This document shows positions 1 through 34,005 of a DNA stretch of 64,000 bases, piece after piece. Source of the stretch: Monarcha castaneiventris obscurior (lineage: Eukaryota > Chordata > Aves > Passeriformes > Monarchidae); contig JAMPIT010000894.1 in the NCBI GenBank assembly GCA_026261815.1, positions 55,170,147 through 55,234,146 on the forward strand. The letters are read 5' to 3'. The notes beneath the pieces were generated by a model. The model searched no databases and was not told the DNA's origin. It saw only the letters and a list, made by a program, of their open reading frames with translations. A program made the position numbers and the translations under genes. Positions within the stretch are counted from its first letter, which is position 1; every line of letters begins with the position of its first letter.

Positions 1-1008
1 TACAGTAAAGATATTGATATATCTGACTTAGCAGAGTAGCAGCTCTGCATGATGCGCTGTGATTGAGTCCTAGAGATCCTAAAGGTCACGTTCTCACATT
101 ATTGTGAGACATACCAGTGTATTTGTCCTTAGAAAGTGTTTCAGTTTCTGTTAGCAAGAATGGCATCATTTCCAAGCAGTTGGTTAAGGGAGGGGAAAGG
201 ATCACGAGTCATATAGTTAACTTACTAACTGAAGCAAAACCTAAAATACTTTAAAACTTAGTGCTGAATTTGAGTAATAATCCCTTACCCTTCATTTTGT
301 TAGGAGGTGTATTTGTGACTAACTCAAATCTTAGTTGGTTGAGAATTCTAATGACTTTGTTGCTTGGGGTTTTTTTCTCCCCAGTGACATCAATGGATGA
401 AGAAGTTAGAAAACTCTTACCTGTGGATCTGTGTGGGTTTTCTGTAACCAATATAAAACCAGCAGATCCCATACCAAGCAACTAACTTGGCCTTCTCTCT
501 GGCCTATTATAATTGGTAGGAGGGCTCAGCCTAACAGTGACAGGGGACTCTGCTGGCACAGTCAGAATTCCAGGACCAGCAACTGGGATGCTTGGCTCCC
601 TGTCTTCTGTCAATGGGTTTGAAGAATCCACTTGTGATTACATTTTAATGATATGACCTCTAGTTTACATGGAACAGCCCCTTGGAGTGGTAAAGGACCA
701 GGCACACAGAGCTAAAAATAGACTGAAGTTGAGCTGTTTTCCTGGCTGAGTGGGTGTCTCAGTCCTTAAAACACTGCTCACAGAGGCAGTTTACAAGAAG
801 ATGTGGAATGACTGTAGTGACCCTGTGGGAGTCTTTTGGAATGCTGTGAAAAAAGAGATCTTCAGGTACTGGTCATAGGTAAATAAATGTGTTAAACATT
901 TCTTTCAGGTATGACACATAAACAGCACATACATAGCTATTTAGTCTTCTGAAAATCTGAGCTCCTGTAAGTTCTTTAACATGCTGTTTGTTTTTAACTT
1001 TTGTAAAG
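1..1008 (+). other. FAR1: FAR1 intron 1 (3' part), no exon seen
   Basis: The stretch left of the first coding exon ends in a pyrimidine-rich tract and an AG at 1007-1008, six bases before the start codon. I see no promoter or exon here. It is read as the end of the intron that follows an unseen non-coding first exon. Confidence 0.7.
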
Positions 1009-1014
1009 GTCACA

Positions 1015-21962
<20,948 letters not shown>

Positions 21963-22748
21963 GAAAGAGAATTTAGCATTAGGACATCTATGCATATGGT
22001 GGTCTAACTGCACAAATCCTGTAACACGTAGTCATCTCACATTTCGTAAAGCATAATTTCATTTTTAATTGAAGTGCGAAATAAACGGTATTTGTAATGT
22101 TAGCTGTGTATCTTCCTGGAGACAGAGCAAACAAAAAGGGCAAGTGCCACACTGAATTGGGGTAGAAAAGCATTTAGATAACTTTGACTCTTTGACCTGG
22201 GGAAGACATATTAGACCACTGACCAACATAACTGTGCAATTTGGAACGTGTTTGATTGGAATCTGCCTTAACATGATTTTTTTTCTTTTAAGTTTTACTC
22301 CACATAGAGCAAGATAAATATTGGCGTAGTAGATACTAGTTGCTGTAGACCTATTTATTTGAAATTCTTCTAAATTACAAAGGGTTTTGCAAGTCGCAAA
22401 AGTGTATAAATGACTCTGGATCTCCTGAAATCAAATAATTGAGGACTTTTGTAATTTCTCTTTAAGTTTTGCCACTTCTTCCCTTCCCCTCAAAGTAGGG
22501 ATGCAACAATGGTGCCTCCTTTGCTTTAAAAGAAAAAAGAATTTAAAAAATGAACCAACCTTCTTCCTTATTTACTGAAAGGCCTTTTGTATATCTGGGC
22601 TTCAGAATGCACTTTGTGATTTGGTTCTGTGCTTGAACCTGGCTGTGTCCAACTTGCATTTGTGTCGGCATGAACAATTTGCTACTCTGAAAGCAGAATC
22701 AATCCTAGCATTGAGCAGATAAATGGAAGTGTAACCCAGAGATGGGCA

Positions 22749-22754
22749 AATAAA
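22749..22754 (+). terminator. FAR1: Candidate proximal FAR1 poly(A) signal
   Basis: AATAAA about 790 bases after the stop, followed by a TGACTGTCCTCTTTTT-like downstream element. It would give a short 3' UTR isoform. Confidence 0.4.
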
Positions 22755-24726
22755 GTCATTGACTGTCCTCTTTTTAATGATTTAATTTTTTTTTTATTGA
22801 GAAGACAGAGCCAGCACTTGATTGTTACACTTCTGACTCAAAAGGGTAAATGTAATGAAAAGGAATTTGTTATGCTTAGTTGCTATTTATATTGCTGGCA
22901 ATAGTAGCTGGACAAGCTGTAGACTTTCATTAAGAGATACACCTGTTTTTAAGTTGTAAGCAATGTTAGCAAATACTTCAAGAATTAATATTTTTTTTTA
23001 AATCTCTGAACTGTTTAATTTGATGCATGGGCAACATCAATGCACAAGCACACTTTCCCATCCCTGCCCGAGTAAAACCTCCTTTCACTGGGCAAGCAGA
23101 GTAAGATGCACCTTGCTCTAAAATGAATAGATGTTAACAGTTCTTCCATCTATCTTTTAACTTAAATTATTAGGTTTAAACCTGAAGAAATCTGGGGTTT
23201 TTCTGCATGTTACTTTGTTTTAGTAGGGAAAACATTTGTAAAAATGGCAAGTTGTAAGAAAAGATGGAATCCTTGTTTCTTTGATCCAAGGCAATACATG
23301 AAGACCCCTTTAAATTTTGGTTGCACAGATTTGAGAACACTGTAGTGTTCCACTAATTGATGCACTGACCAGCACCCTTGCCCAGTGTTTGTTCATTCAA
23401 ATCATTCTGATGAATTTGTTCTTGAATCTGCCTGGAAAGGCAAATAATGACTTAATTACACAAGAACTACATTATACTTGCCCTTGGTAGTTTTTTGTCC
23501 TATTGAATTAAATTTGTAAAGAACTTATTTTGCTATTCTTCTAAAAACTCTTACTTTAAAGAGAACACCTTTCCTGCAGGTGTATATCTCATTTTGAAAA
23601 GATAATGGCTTCCTTGTTGAAGCTAAATATTCTGTAGTAAGTAGTTAAGCTGTAATTCCTTTTTAAAATTACTGTATATATAAAGCTAGTGATGAAAAGC
23701 CTAAATGGTCTAGGACCACACCTTGTGTGAGAGACCTCTGACTGTGGCTGAAATCAATTAAGGCTTCTGTGCTTGGAGATGTTACACTCTAACAGATACA
23801 GTAGGTGTATTCCATTTTTAGCTGCCTCCCCAAGTATCTCACTAGACCTGAGAGTATGCTTAAGCATTCCTGAATTAGAGACTTTGCTCAGAGGGGCTTC
23901 CTGTCCAGTGACACCCCTTGTCCCATGTTGGCACGTGGCTGAAGTTTGCAAAAGATAAATACATCATATTCTGTGAAACAATTCACTGATGAATTTTGGT
24001 TGTTTCTAACTATAAACATGATATATGAACATTATAACGTGATACTTCTGATGTTGATTTGTTAATACTGAGATTAAACTATGAAGCCAATGAACCGATT
24101 ACTTCTGGTCCAAAACACTGCTTAGAAATTTAGTCTTTTGGATAAATAACAAAGAGAGGGATTACTTTAAGCCTAAGCATATTTAACCTCTACACTAAAC
24201 ATTTGCCAATTTAGAAACCCATTTTTTCCCCTCTATGGAGACTCGTTCTGTGCCCTATTGGTACCTTACACCAATTCATCATCATCCTCTTGAACTGACA
24301 GTAGATTCAGTGTCACGTTTATTCCACTGGTTTTGTCAATTCCTGTGTCAGTCTGTGAAATTCTACCTGGAGCTGTTGGGTTTTTTTCCATAAGGGAGCC
24401 CTGTCCCATTGCAGTGCTTCAAACCAGTGATTGCACCTGAAGGATGTTGGTCACAAATATACTGGGACTTTTTTTTGGTCCATGAAGGCAGACTCAGTGT
24501 TTTGACTAGCAAGTTACAGGAGGGGTATCAGCTGGTTAATAGGAACAGACTGAAACATTATCACTGAACTGTTACTGGTATTTAAATTGGGGACCAGGAA
24601 AAAAATTACATTTTCCTGTAATGTTTTTCTCTGCTGTAGGAACAGATGTTTGGAAACAAATGCTAAATCTGTGAGCTTTTATAAGACATAAACAGAAATA
24701 TTGGGTGCCTTTGTTTGTAAACCAAA

Positions 24727-24732
24727 AATAAA
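24727..24732 (+). terminator. FAR1: Candidate distal FAR1 poly(A) signal
   Basis: AATAAA followed by GTGTTGTTACTGTGTTC, a textbook GU-rich downstream element. It is the best candidate for the end of the gene. Confidence 0.6.
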
Positions 24733-27700
24733 CAAATCCCTTGAAAGTGTTGTTACTGTGTTCATTGTATCTTTTTATGTTGTCTAATTCATGGAAAATA
24801 CCTGGGTAACTGAAATACCATCTTAATATACATGAACATGCTCTTTTCCTTTGTGAGAAACTGTGAAAATCAAGTTAATGACTAATGCTGCATTTAAAAA
24901 AAACCCAGAAAAATTTCACACTCACAAAACAAAACACAAATCCCAGAAAACCCACCAAACTCCCACAATCTAAACAGAACACAGGGTGAGGTATCCCTGG
25001 TCATGGTGATTTTTTGTGTGTCGGGCACTTTTCCGATTGCTGTCATTGCTTGTTCATTTGTACTATTAGTTTCACATTTATTTAAATAGCAAAAACCCAT
25101 CTGCTTTTTCATATGGTTTAAAAAAAGGTACTGTGGTTTTGCAGAAGCAAACATTTCAAGCAAGAAGAACGTTTCAAGCAACTACAGTTATTTATGGCGT
25201 CTACATTTCATGGTGAGGGAGGGAAAGGTAGCATTAAGTTAGTGCATCAACCACAATGCTTTGGGGTTTCTTTGTTTTTTACCCTTTATTTCTTGGAATA
25301 TTCAGTTTTCACAGATTCCTCCTTTCTTATCAAGAACACAATCCTAAAGATCTGCAATCTGTGGTTTGGGGTCTGCCAGCTTTAAACATAACCTTTCTTT
25401 TAAGACTAAAGCTACCAAACAGAGGTGGTTTTTGTTGGTCCCAAATTCAAACTTAGGAAGCAAGGAGCAAAAAAGCTTTAAGATGCTGTCCCCTATGTCT
25501 TGTGCTGTTGAACATTTTGCCCTTTCTTCATAGTACAGTATTACATCCTACATTGTTCAGAAGCAAAGAACAGGTTTGTAAAGGTAACATGGGTTGAGAA
25601 GCACCCAGCACCGAGCTGGGAAGTAAAACTTCCCATGATATTTGTACGTATTTCCCAGCCTGTTGAGCAGACTTGAAAACAGAAATGAAGACAAGCCATG
25701 AAAGAATCGCTCCTCTGGAGAAATGTAAGTGTGTTTTAAGTGTATTTTTGTTTGTAAATCTCTCTGTGCTGAAGCACGTGCAGTTTTTGTCTGGCCTGGA
25801 GACATTGGCCGTGTGTTTGAGTAAATCTCTAGAAACAGTGACATGGTTCCAGCAGAGCTGATAGGAATTGTCAGCTCTTATTTTCAAGATGTGCTGTACC
25901 ATCATAAATTTAGAAGCGCAGGTTGACAGGTCTCACCACTTTCAGTTCCAGGTTTCCTTCCTCTCCTGTGGAGTATTGCTCAGCCCCTCAGACAGCCCTG
26001 GCCTCCTTTCTGCCTGCAGAGCTCTTCGAGTTAAAGGTTGCGTAACCGAGCTGCTGCTCTGCCACCTCGAACTAAATTTAACCCCGCTTCCACTTGCAAG
26101 ATATTTATAAATGCTTTTCTCCTTAATGTTATCTCAGTGCTTTTCTTCAGTGCAGGAGCTTTGGCTTTCCCTGCCCCACAACTATTGTAACTCACTGATA
26201 GGTAATTAGTAATTATGCAACTGTCTCTTCTGGAATATGAAACAATGACAGCTTTGAGCGGATTTTATTCATGCTTTGGGAAGCGGGAGAAACTGTGACT
26301 AATTGGTGAAAGCAAAAGTTCCAACACATTGATGAACTGGAATGCTCAGAGCCATGGGCCCTAGGTGGGGTGAATGGGACTTCTTTTATTCTTGATTCTG
26401 TTACAGACATTAACCTCAAATGTTTGGATTGTTACCATAAGCCTTTAATATCATTCTAATTGAACTGTTACACCTTTGAGGATTGTGATCCTGTAGCTAC
26501 TCTCACTTTTGAATAATTCCTGGCCTGACGTGGAGAAGCAAAGCCTCTTTTGCTTCTTAATGAGCATATGGAAAAAAAGAAGTTGCCATAGATCCTTGGA
26601 AATTAAAAAATGAAAACCACCACTTAGTTACAATGTTTTGGGGGGTAGAATGAACATTAAATCTTAAACTGCTCTTGCCCCATGTGGTAGGAGTTTCTGC
26701 CATGTCCTTTGTGTAGCAGTCCAGTCCACCGGAATAGCACTATCCAGTGCTGTTCTAGTTTGCATCAACAAACATCTGATTTGCTACTTCAGTGAAAATT
26801 ATTCAGTACTTAGACACTATTAACTTTCATGTATCATGCCAGCCTTAATCCGCATTCAAGATGGCATTGAATTATTTTTATGAAACTCAGTAGCTCATCC
26901 TTTCCTTCATTCCTGATGAAATTATCCCAGAACTGGATGTCCAGGGACACAAATAGTTATGCTTGCTGTTTTAGGCACCTACTTGGGTGGGATTCAAGAA
27001 TCTAAAGCTAGGAGACTTGACTTCCTCTAGTATACAGCTTTCTCAGTGTGATTCAGAATCATAAGGCAAATGCTTAAAATAATCAGAGATTTTGCAAAAG
27101 CAGTCACGTTGTGGGGTGGGAGAAAGAAAAACCTGTGGAAACAAAAGGAAATGGTTAAAATAAGGGAGAAGCAGGCTGAATGTGGCTAATATTTGTTCTC
27201 CTGCAACTGTGTGAAGTCACCTTTACTTTGAGAGAGACTGGTTGGGTTTTGTTTGCATGTACATTTCAAACCCATCTTACCTTTCCTGTTTCATAAAGGC
27301 TCTCCCAATTTAGGTCAGAAACCTGCTATTTGTTGCATGATGCACACAGCACATAGGTTCAGAATCTTGTGCCTAGTAACTGGGGGAAGGATTCAAGTCT
27401 GCTTCAGGCCAGATCTAAAGTAGGACTCACAATAATCACCTTTTTCCTCTGTGTCACTTGGCAACAGTGACAATCCAGTAGGCAGCTTCCATGTTTAGGT
27501 CTTGGGTTCCATGTCCCCTTGCTGAAGAGGCTTTTTAAAAAGGAAGACCAGAGCTCTGGATTTAAATATGCTTCAGTAAGTTCTGGTATTGGAGTATTTC
27601 CTGGAGTGTGAGATTGCACTGAGCAAACCAACTCTTCAAAACTGTTGGCTCCTTTGTTGTCCCTCCTCGCCCCAGATGCTGCCATTGGTGCCTCTGCTCT

Positions 27701-30700
27701 TGCCACCCAGCTGACTTGAGACACAAAGTTTGGATGCTGTTGGTTGGAAACACTTCATTAATGCCAGGTACTGTAGGGAAAATGCCTCTTTGGAATTCTG
27801 ATAGTATTAAATTCTAATTCTTGGAAATACATGAAAGGCTTCTAATTTTCCTGGGCTGACACATGCACTTTTAAGGTTACTTAGTAAGCAGAGCATGTCT
27901 CACCACTTTTCAATCCAGGTGTGTGGTTTTAAGTCACAGCTAATCTCTCCTTGTCAGTGACACCTGTGGTTTTCCTCTGATAAATATTTGATTTGGAAAG
28001 AAAAACATGCAAGGTAACTTCCACTCTTTGCGACTCTAATTTAAAACCAAGTCTATCCATTTTTAATAGGAATGTGCTGCACTTAGCCCAGTAAGTCACC
28101 TTCTGGATAGATTAGCTGCTGCTTTGCTGGTTTCTGCATTCCACGTGCTTTCTGCATTTCAGAGCCAGTGGCTGCTTAGCACCTGTTCAAAGAGCATGAA
28201 ATGTGACTTGAAATTCTGTGAGACATTAGGTGGCTGAAGATATTTTAGAGACTTCTACTCCAGTAGTATTCTGTGAAGGCTTTTTTTATAGCAGTCCTCT
28301 GGTTAGAGAGACAGAGAACAGTTCCATGTCTTCAAATGTTGGGTGGTCTCCCTGTTTCATCAGTCCCTGCTATTACTGCAGAGAAAGTACTGATACGAGT
28401 TAAACTATTGGTAGAAAATGCTAGTTATGTCTGAATTAATAAGATAAAATATTTTTAATATGACTTGGTAAAAAGAAAAATGCTCTGAAAACTCAGAGGC
28501 ACCAAATATGGAAGCGGCTGGTGCTTTTCTCTTTAAAGGTTGTCCTAATACCTATCAAATAACTTTCTTCTAGTTAGAAATGAACTTCTTTTAACCAAGT
28601 GCAAAAAAATCCACCAGTTCTTCATGGCACTTCTTTTCCTTTGTTTTAGACTCATGCAGTCTTGTCACTCTGGTGGAAACTTGGGGTTTTTGCTTCTTGT
28701 CTTGTTGAAATGTTATATCACAGCAGTGATCAGTGTTGCTGTCATAGAAGCTGAATGAAGAATTTGGGAAAAGATGCTCCTTTCACTTGTGGGAGCTTTC
28801 CAAGTGCTTTGGCATGCAGGTTTAGCAATGAACCTCTTTATGTCAGGCATCTTTTAGTGTTAAGCTGGGTGTGTGGTGGCATGGTAAGATAACTTGCCTG
28901 AAAGAGCCATCTCCTCAGGCACTTCAGATCCAGAAAAAACACCCTAAGTGGAAAGCCAGTGGAAAACCTGCACACTCAAAGTAACACCCTTCATAATCCT
29001 GAGAGGTTGTTGTCACCACACTGAAATGTTTTTTGCATTTGCTGTCATAAAGCTATTAAAACATGACAAGTGAAGACGATGGCTTGCATCATGAGGGATG
29101 ATTATCATCTTTAAAGCATGAAATCTTCTTACAGGTCATCTTTCCCTTAATTCCTCTTCCCACCTATGACACATTGGCTGGCTCCTATGTTAAGATCACC
29201 TTGTTATTTTTAGAAACCCAGGTGGGAGAGTTTAGAGCAGGTAATTATTAGCATGTGGTGCTGCAAAAAGACACAGGAATTGCACAGTAACTGCCTGGGG
29301 CTTTAGAGCAGCACCAGAACGAGCTCAACTGTGCCTCAAGTGATGCTGAAAGAGCAGGCTGCCACCACTTTAAACTGAGGGTACCTGCTACCATTCTTCC
29401 TGCCCAGGGTGTCTCCTGTTCCTTTCATGGGGTCTTGAGAGCTGATTGCTGCTGCATCTTCTCAGCCACCCTTCTAGAAACTTGCTTGCTCTTTTCAGCA
29501 GCAGCAGTTTCACAGCATCCCTTAGGAAGTCAGTCACAGAGGGAGGTGGACACACACTGCAGGTGGGAGATGGTGGAAGATGAGAGGAAACATTTCAGCC
29601 TTATTGCAGAAATTACTGCTTGAGACTTGTTTAAAGCCTTCTGCCCTGCTGCCTTTTGATAGCAAGAAATACTTGTGTTTAAAAGGAATGGGAAAATAGT
29701 AAAAAAAGTGTATGATTTTATACAACTGGATTAAACAAAACAGAGCTTGTTGGTAGTATTTGCACCTGGCTGAAAGAAGAGTGGAAAATGAAAGTTAAAA
29801 AGGAAGGTAGATGATGAATCACTGCTCTTAAAATCTTTCTACTGTTGTCCCTTTAGGGTGGGAATTGTAACTGCCTTAGAGATTGTGTTTGGGAAGTAAA
29901 CACCCTTACTAGATTATTGCAAACACTGATTTTTGCTCCTGCAGGAATTGGGTTTAGTTTACTGTAAAATTGCTGCAGGGTGATGTCTCAGGCTGTTTCA
30001 TTCTGTTCTGCCAAAATGAACTGTCTGAGGGAAGATAGAAATACAAAGGCTGTAAGTGAAATTTGATTGTGTTGCAGGTTTTGAACAACAGACTCTTGGC
30101 CACTGTCTGGGCTGTCTTTGGGCTAAAATAGTTGGAATACACATGATGTGAATTGGTAGGCTCTGCTTGGATTTAACGGCACTAACATTTTGAGCTGTGT
30201 GTGTTATTAAGCTTACTAGAAAAGCAGTATTCAGTGTTCTGAAGAAGTGACATGCAATTACCCTTGATACGTACTCAAATTGTAACGTTATCAGGGCAGA
30301 TTTTCTGACACTTTTCTGCTGTTCTTTCACGTCTTTTTCTTTAGAGAGGAATGACTGAAGATTAGTTGTTTGTTGGGAACTGAGAAACAGAGCCCAGGTC
30401 ACTCTTACCTGATAATTAACTTCTTAAGCAGAGTCTTGCCTCAGGGGACTGTTTGTGAGTGGTGCCTGGTACCAATGTTGTGCTTTAAAAGTACTTGAGT
30501 AAATAACCTATACAGGCAATACTTTCCAAATGAATTGAAGTTTAACACTATATTGTGCTATTTAGCCAGGCTGAATTGTATTAAAATTAAACATTTTCTA
30601 TCTCATTATTAAACAGCAGATTAAAATGCTAGTGCCAGCTTCTGAATAAAACCCGTCCCCTCTAAATTACATGATTTCTTTTTTTGGGGTGTAAGTTCTA

Positions 30701-30705
30701 CAAGC

Positions 30706-30729
30706 ATATATGTGTATGCACACATATAT
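30706..30729. repeat. Perfect palindrome, alternating purine-pyrimidine
   Basis: Two 10-base arms, ATATATGTGT and ACACATATAT, are separated by ATGC. The sequence alternates purine and pyrimidine and could form a cruciform or Z-DNA. No function is implied. Confidence 0.7.
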
Positions 30730-32062
30730 ATGTACACAAATGTATGAGTGGCTTTCCAGTGTCCATCTTTGTAGCAAAAGCTCAAATGCTTGCAGTGCAA
30801 GGTGGATGAGAGGATTTCCACTGCTCCAAGGAGCTGGAAGTTTTATCATCTCCATTTCACCCTTACAGGTGTATTGAATGCAGTTTGGAGCCTCATGGCT
30901 CTGGGTTTGTTCAGGTGCTGCACAGAGAGCCAGTGCCTGTGTTGTCAGTAAGTTCTGCTCCAGGACAACTGAGCTGTGAATAGAAAGGATTAATAAAGTG
31001 TGTGAAAAATTAAAAACGATGCCATTAGAGCTATTTTTATAGCTACATTAGGAGTTGTGGGCTGTACTTTGTTTACTATTGGGGTTGAAAGCTTGACAAC
31101 TGGTAAATGAGCTTGCTGAGAGACAGTATCAGAGCTGAAAAGTGCTCTTTGCACATGCTTGAGCAGGTAGCAATAAATGGAGAGGTGAAGGTAGAGGAGT
31201 AGGTTCAGTGGTACTGCGTGAAAGGCACTTTCCTCCTGCCAGTTAATGAAAACAACCTGGGACCCTGTAACTGCACACATTTGAGGGGATAAAATAAGCA
31301 TTTTAGTTTTACATTTCTCACATCTCTGCAGGAGCCGTGTTCTAGAGTTAATTTTTAAAGCCAGCTTGAATGCAGAGCTAAGCAGCGGTCGAGAGAAAGT
31401 GCTGGTGCCCCGTTAATAACAATATTGCAGATGCTGTTGCTCTGGCGTGTTTTTTGGAGTGACAACTCATTTGAACAGGGAGCACGAGCCAAAAGAGGAG
31501 GTTTTACCACGGGGCTGGTACAATGGGCTGCTGTTGCAGCCGACCTTTGGGTAAGCAGTGCTGAACAGTGAGAGTGCTGCTGCTGGTGACTGCTGCATGC
31601 TCTGCTCCCAAAAACTGAGTTGGGCCATCAGACACAGCAGGGGCTGCTGTTCTGCTCTTGCCTGACTCTCGTGTCTCTCTCACGGTGGCTGGGTGCCCTG
31701 GCAGAGCTCTAATCCCCTGTCCCACAGCTGTTTATCCCTCCTGTGGCACAGCAGGGCTCCACGCCCTCACTGCTGACGAGGCTCCGAATGAGGGAATCCG
31801 GGAAATCATGGAGGCAGCCCCAAGGTGCTCACATTCCTGCAGCACCTCACAGAGCCCTGGCTGTTCTGGGATCTCTCAGAGTTTCCATGGTAAGCTCTGC
31901 AGCCTAAAGCCAGGCTGGGTGGGACTTGGCAAACAGGCCAGGCCTGATCCTGCTGCTGCTGGTTCCAAACCCGGGAGCGCGAGGGGAAGGAGCGAAGCGA
32001 GTCTCCTGTGGAAACAGATGTTGCATCAAGGACACTTTGAATGGCAAAACCAGCCCCTGTCA

Positions 32063-32190
32063 ATGATTCGACGCCGGGCTGGATGGGCCTTGGAGCAAAC
32101 TGGTGCAGTGGGAGGTGTCCCTGCCCATGGAAGGGGCTGGAACTGGATCATCCCTGAGGTCCCTCCCAATCCAAACCATTCTCTCACTCT
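32063..32190 (+). mobile_element. CR1 LINE 3' fragment (+)
   Basis: Recognisable CR1 3' text: GGCTGGATGGGCCTTGGAGC, then GGAGGTGTCCCTGCCCATGG, then a GGAACTGGATCATC...GGTCCCTCCCAATCC tail. It is diverged and lacks a clear octamer end. Confidence 0.75.
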
Positions 32191-33965
32191 TGTGCACTAT
32201 TACACTTCACATTTTGTTGGGTAAGAGGAGTGTTCTGATTAAAGAGAAGTTTCCTGAAAGGAAAGAAAATGTCTAAACATGCAAACACCCCAGCTCAGAT
32301 GCTGTTTGAGGTTGGCCAATTTAAGTTACACAGCAGCAGATAATTTAAACTTTAATTCTAAAAGCAGCACTTTTTGCTTCAAGAATCATAAGCTCTCTAT
32401 AGGAGAGAACTTTGCATGAGTGAAGTCTGCAGAACTTGCTGGGATGTTTGGATGCCAATAACAATCAAATTATGGCAAAATAGAGCTTTCTCTGCTCTCA
32501 TTTGCTTGGCCAAGAAGATCAAGATCATTATGCCTCAGCTGGACTTCTCATAACTCCTCTGTAATTCCTCTATATCTCCTCAGCTGGAGTTGTACAGACT
32601 GAAGTTTTTGAGTGTCCAGATGGTCAAAAATGTGTGTAAAATATGCAACAGAAGAGAGTGGCATCTCAGAGGTTCTGAATTGATTTTGGGTTTTTTGTTT
32701 TTCTTGTTTTTAATTATTGTAGCCATTCTGCTGTTCTAACCTTTGCAGCGTCCACTCATGCAACACTGATACGAAATCCTGGTTTTGTTTATTCAATTGT
32801 ATCATTTAATAATAGAATCTTGTACTAGGGATTTCAGCGTGAGGAATGAATGAATATAACTAAAAAATAACAGTTCAAGTTTAAGAAGTTTTAAGCCAAA
32901 GTGCACCCAAATTCTTTTGTTGAAGTTTTTTCCGCTTTTATGAAGTCCTGACAGTTGCTTTGTCTGTATCAACTTTATTTCTAACTTAATCTGGTCAGGA
33001 GAACCTTGGCTGGACACAGCTCACAAGCGACAAAGGCTGTGAAAGCCCAGAAAATGAGGCTGTAACCAGAAGCTTCTTGTGCCCCGTGGTGACTCCTGGC
33101 CCACGGGACAGGCTTTGGGGCACGCCTTCAACCCCAATCTGCTGTTTGGAAAATGACTCACGCTGAGCACACCTAGTGAGTGACCACTCCTTTCTTGCGT
33201 GGCTCTTTCCTGCCTGTAACAATGACAATACCGGAGACTGCTTGAATTGTTAACTCCTCGTAGTCCTAAATCCAGCATCCTTCCTGCAGGCTGAGAGAGG
33301 GTCTGAAGCTGCAGGAACCTTTTGCTTTGCTTTCTTGCTGTCTGGGAACAGTTCAGGTTACCAAAGACTCTACTAAGCCCACAGGGGACCTCTAACATTG
33401 CAGGTAGAAATATTGGGGTGTGGTATTTTGTTTTGTTTTTGTTTGTTTGGGGATTTTGTGTATTTTTTTTTTCCCTGGTAGGTTACTCTGGAGGTAGCGG
33501 AGTGCCTCACTGAAGTTTGCTGTGTTATTTTTCTATCCTATCCCAATTCCTCTCATCCATCTGCCCACACACAAATGTACCAACCCAAGCTTTCTGGGCT
33601 GAGGCTTTTTTTTGTTTGCATGAAAAGATACCAAAAACTACAGTTTACCCCTGACCCTTGCTCTAGAGAAGGTAGAGAGTTCCTAAACCATGAATTAGTG
33701 ATGGAACCCCATACATATTACATTAGAGCAAGGAACAGTGCAGAAAGTGGTGTGTGCTAATTCAATATAAACCAGCACAGAGTGGCACAAAACTACAGCA
33801 TTCTGCAGTATTTGTGAACTGCAGCGTTCCGAGGGCTTGACATGGCACTTTGCTACATAAAAAGGGTTGCATTGTGCACAAAGTTGTGAAAGAAACGCTG
33901 CTATTCAGTGTGTTTCAGCTCTTTTTTTCTGCAGGGAGTTAGTATTTGCTGTCTACTTTGTTGTG

Positions 33966-34005
33966 TGGCCAGTTTTGGCTTTTTTATTTTTTTCAAAACT
34001 GGCCA
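33966..34005. repeat. 12-bp inverted repeat around a T-rich loop
   Basis: TGGCCAGTTTTG at 33966-33977 is the exact reverse complement of CAAAACTGGCCA at 33994-34005, with a 16-base loop that is almost all T. It has no coding context. Confidence 0.75.

Larger units (their letters stand above)
21963..24750 (+). other. FAR1: FAR1 3' untranslated region
   Basis: AT-rich sequence with no coding ORF follows the FAR1 stop. The distal end is set by AATAAA at 24727-24732, followed within 20-40 bases by a GT/T-rich element. A proximal AATAAA lies at 22749-22754. The length is inferred from these signals, not from transcripts. Confidence 0.65.

Noticed and set aside
30990..31301. 103-codon minus-strand ORF in the intergenic region
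   Set aside because: No recognisable domain, promoter or splice context. The length is compatible with chance in 20 kb.
31658..32224. 188-codon plus-strand ORF in the intergenic region
   Set aside because: Its 3' third is CR1 sequence and the rest resembles no protein. No splice or promoter context.
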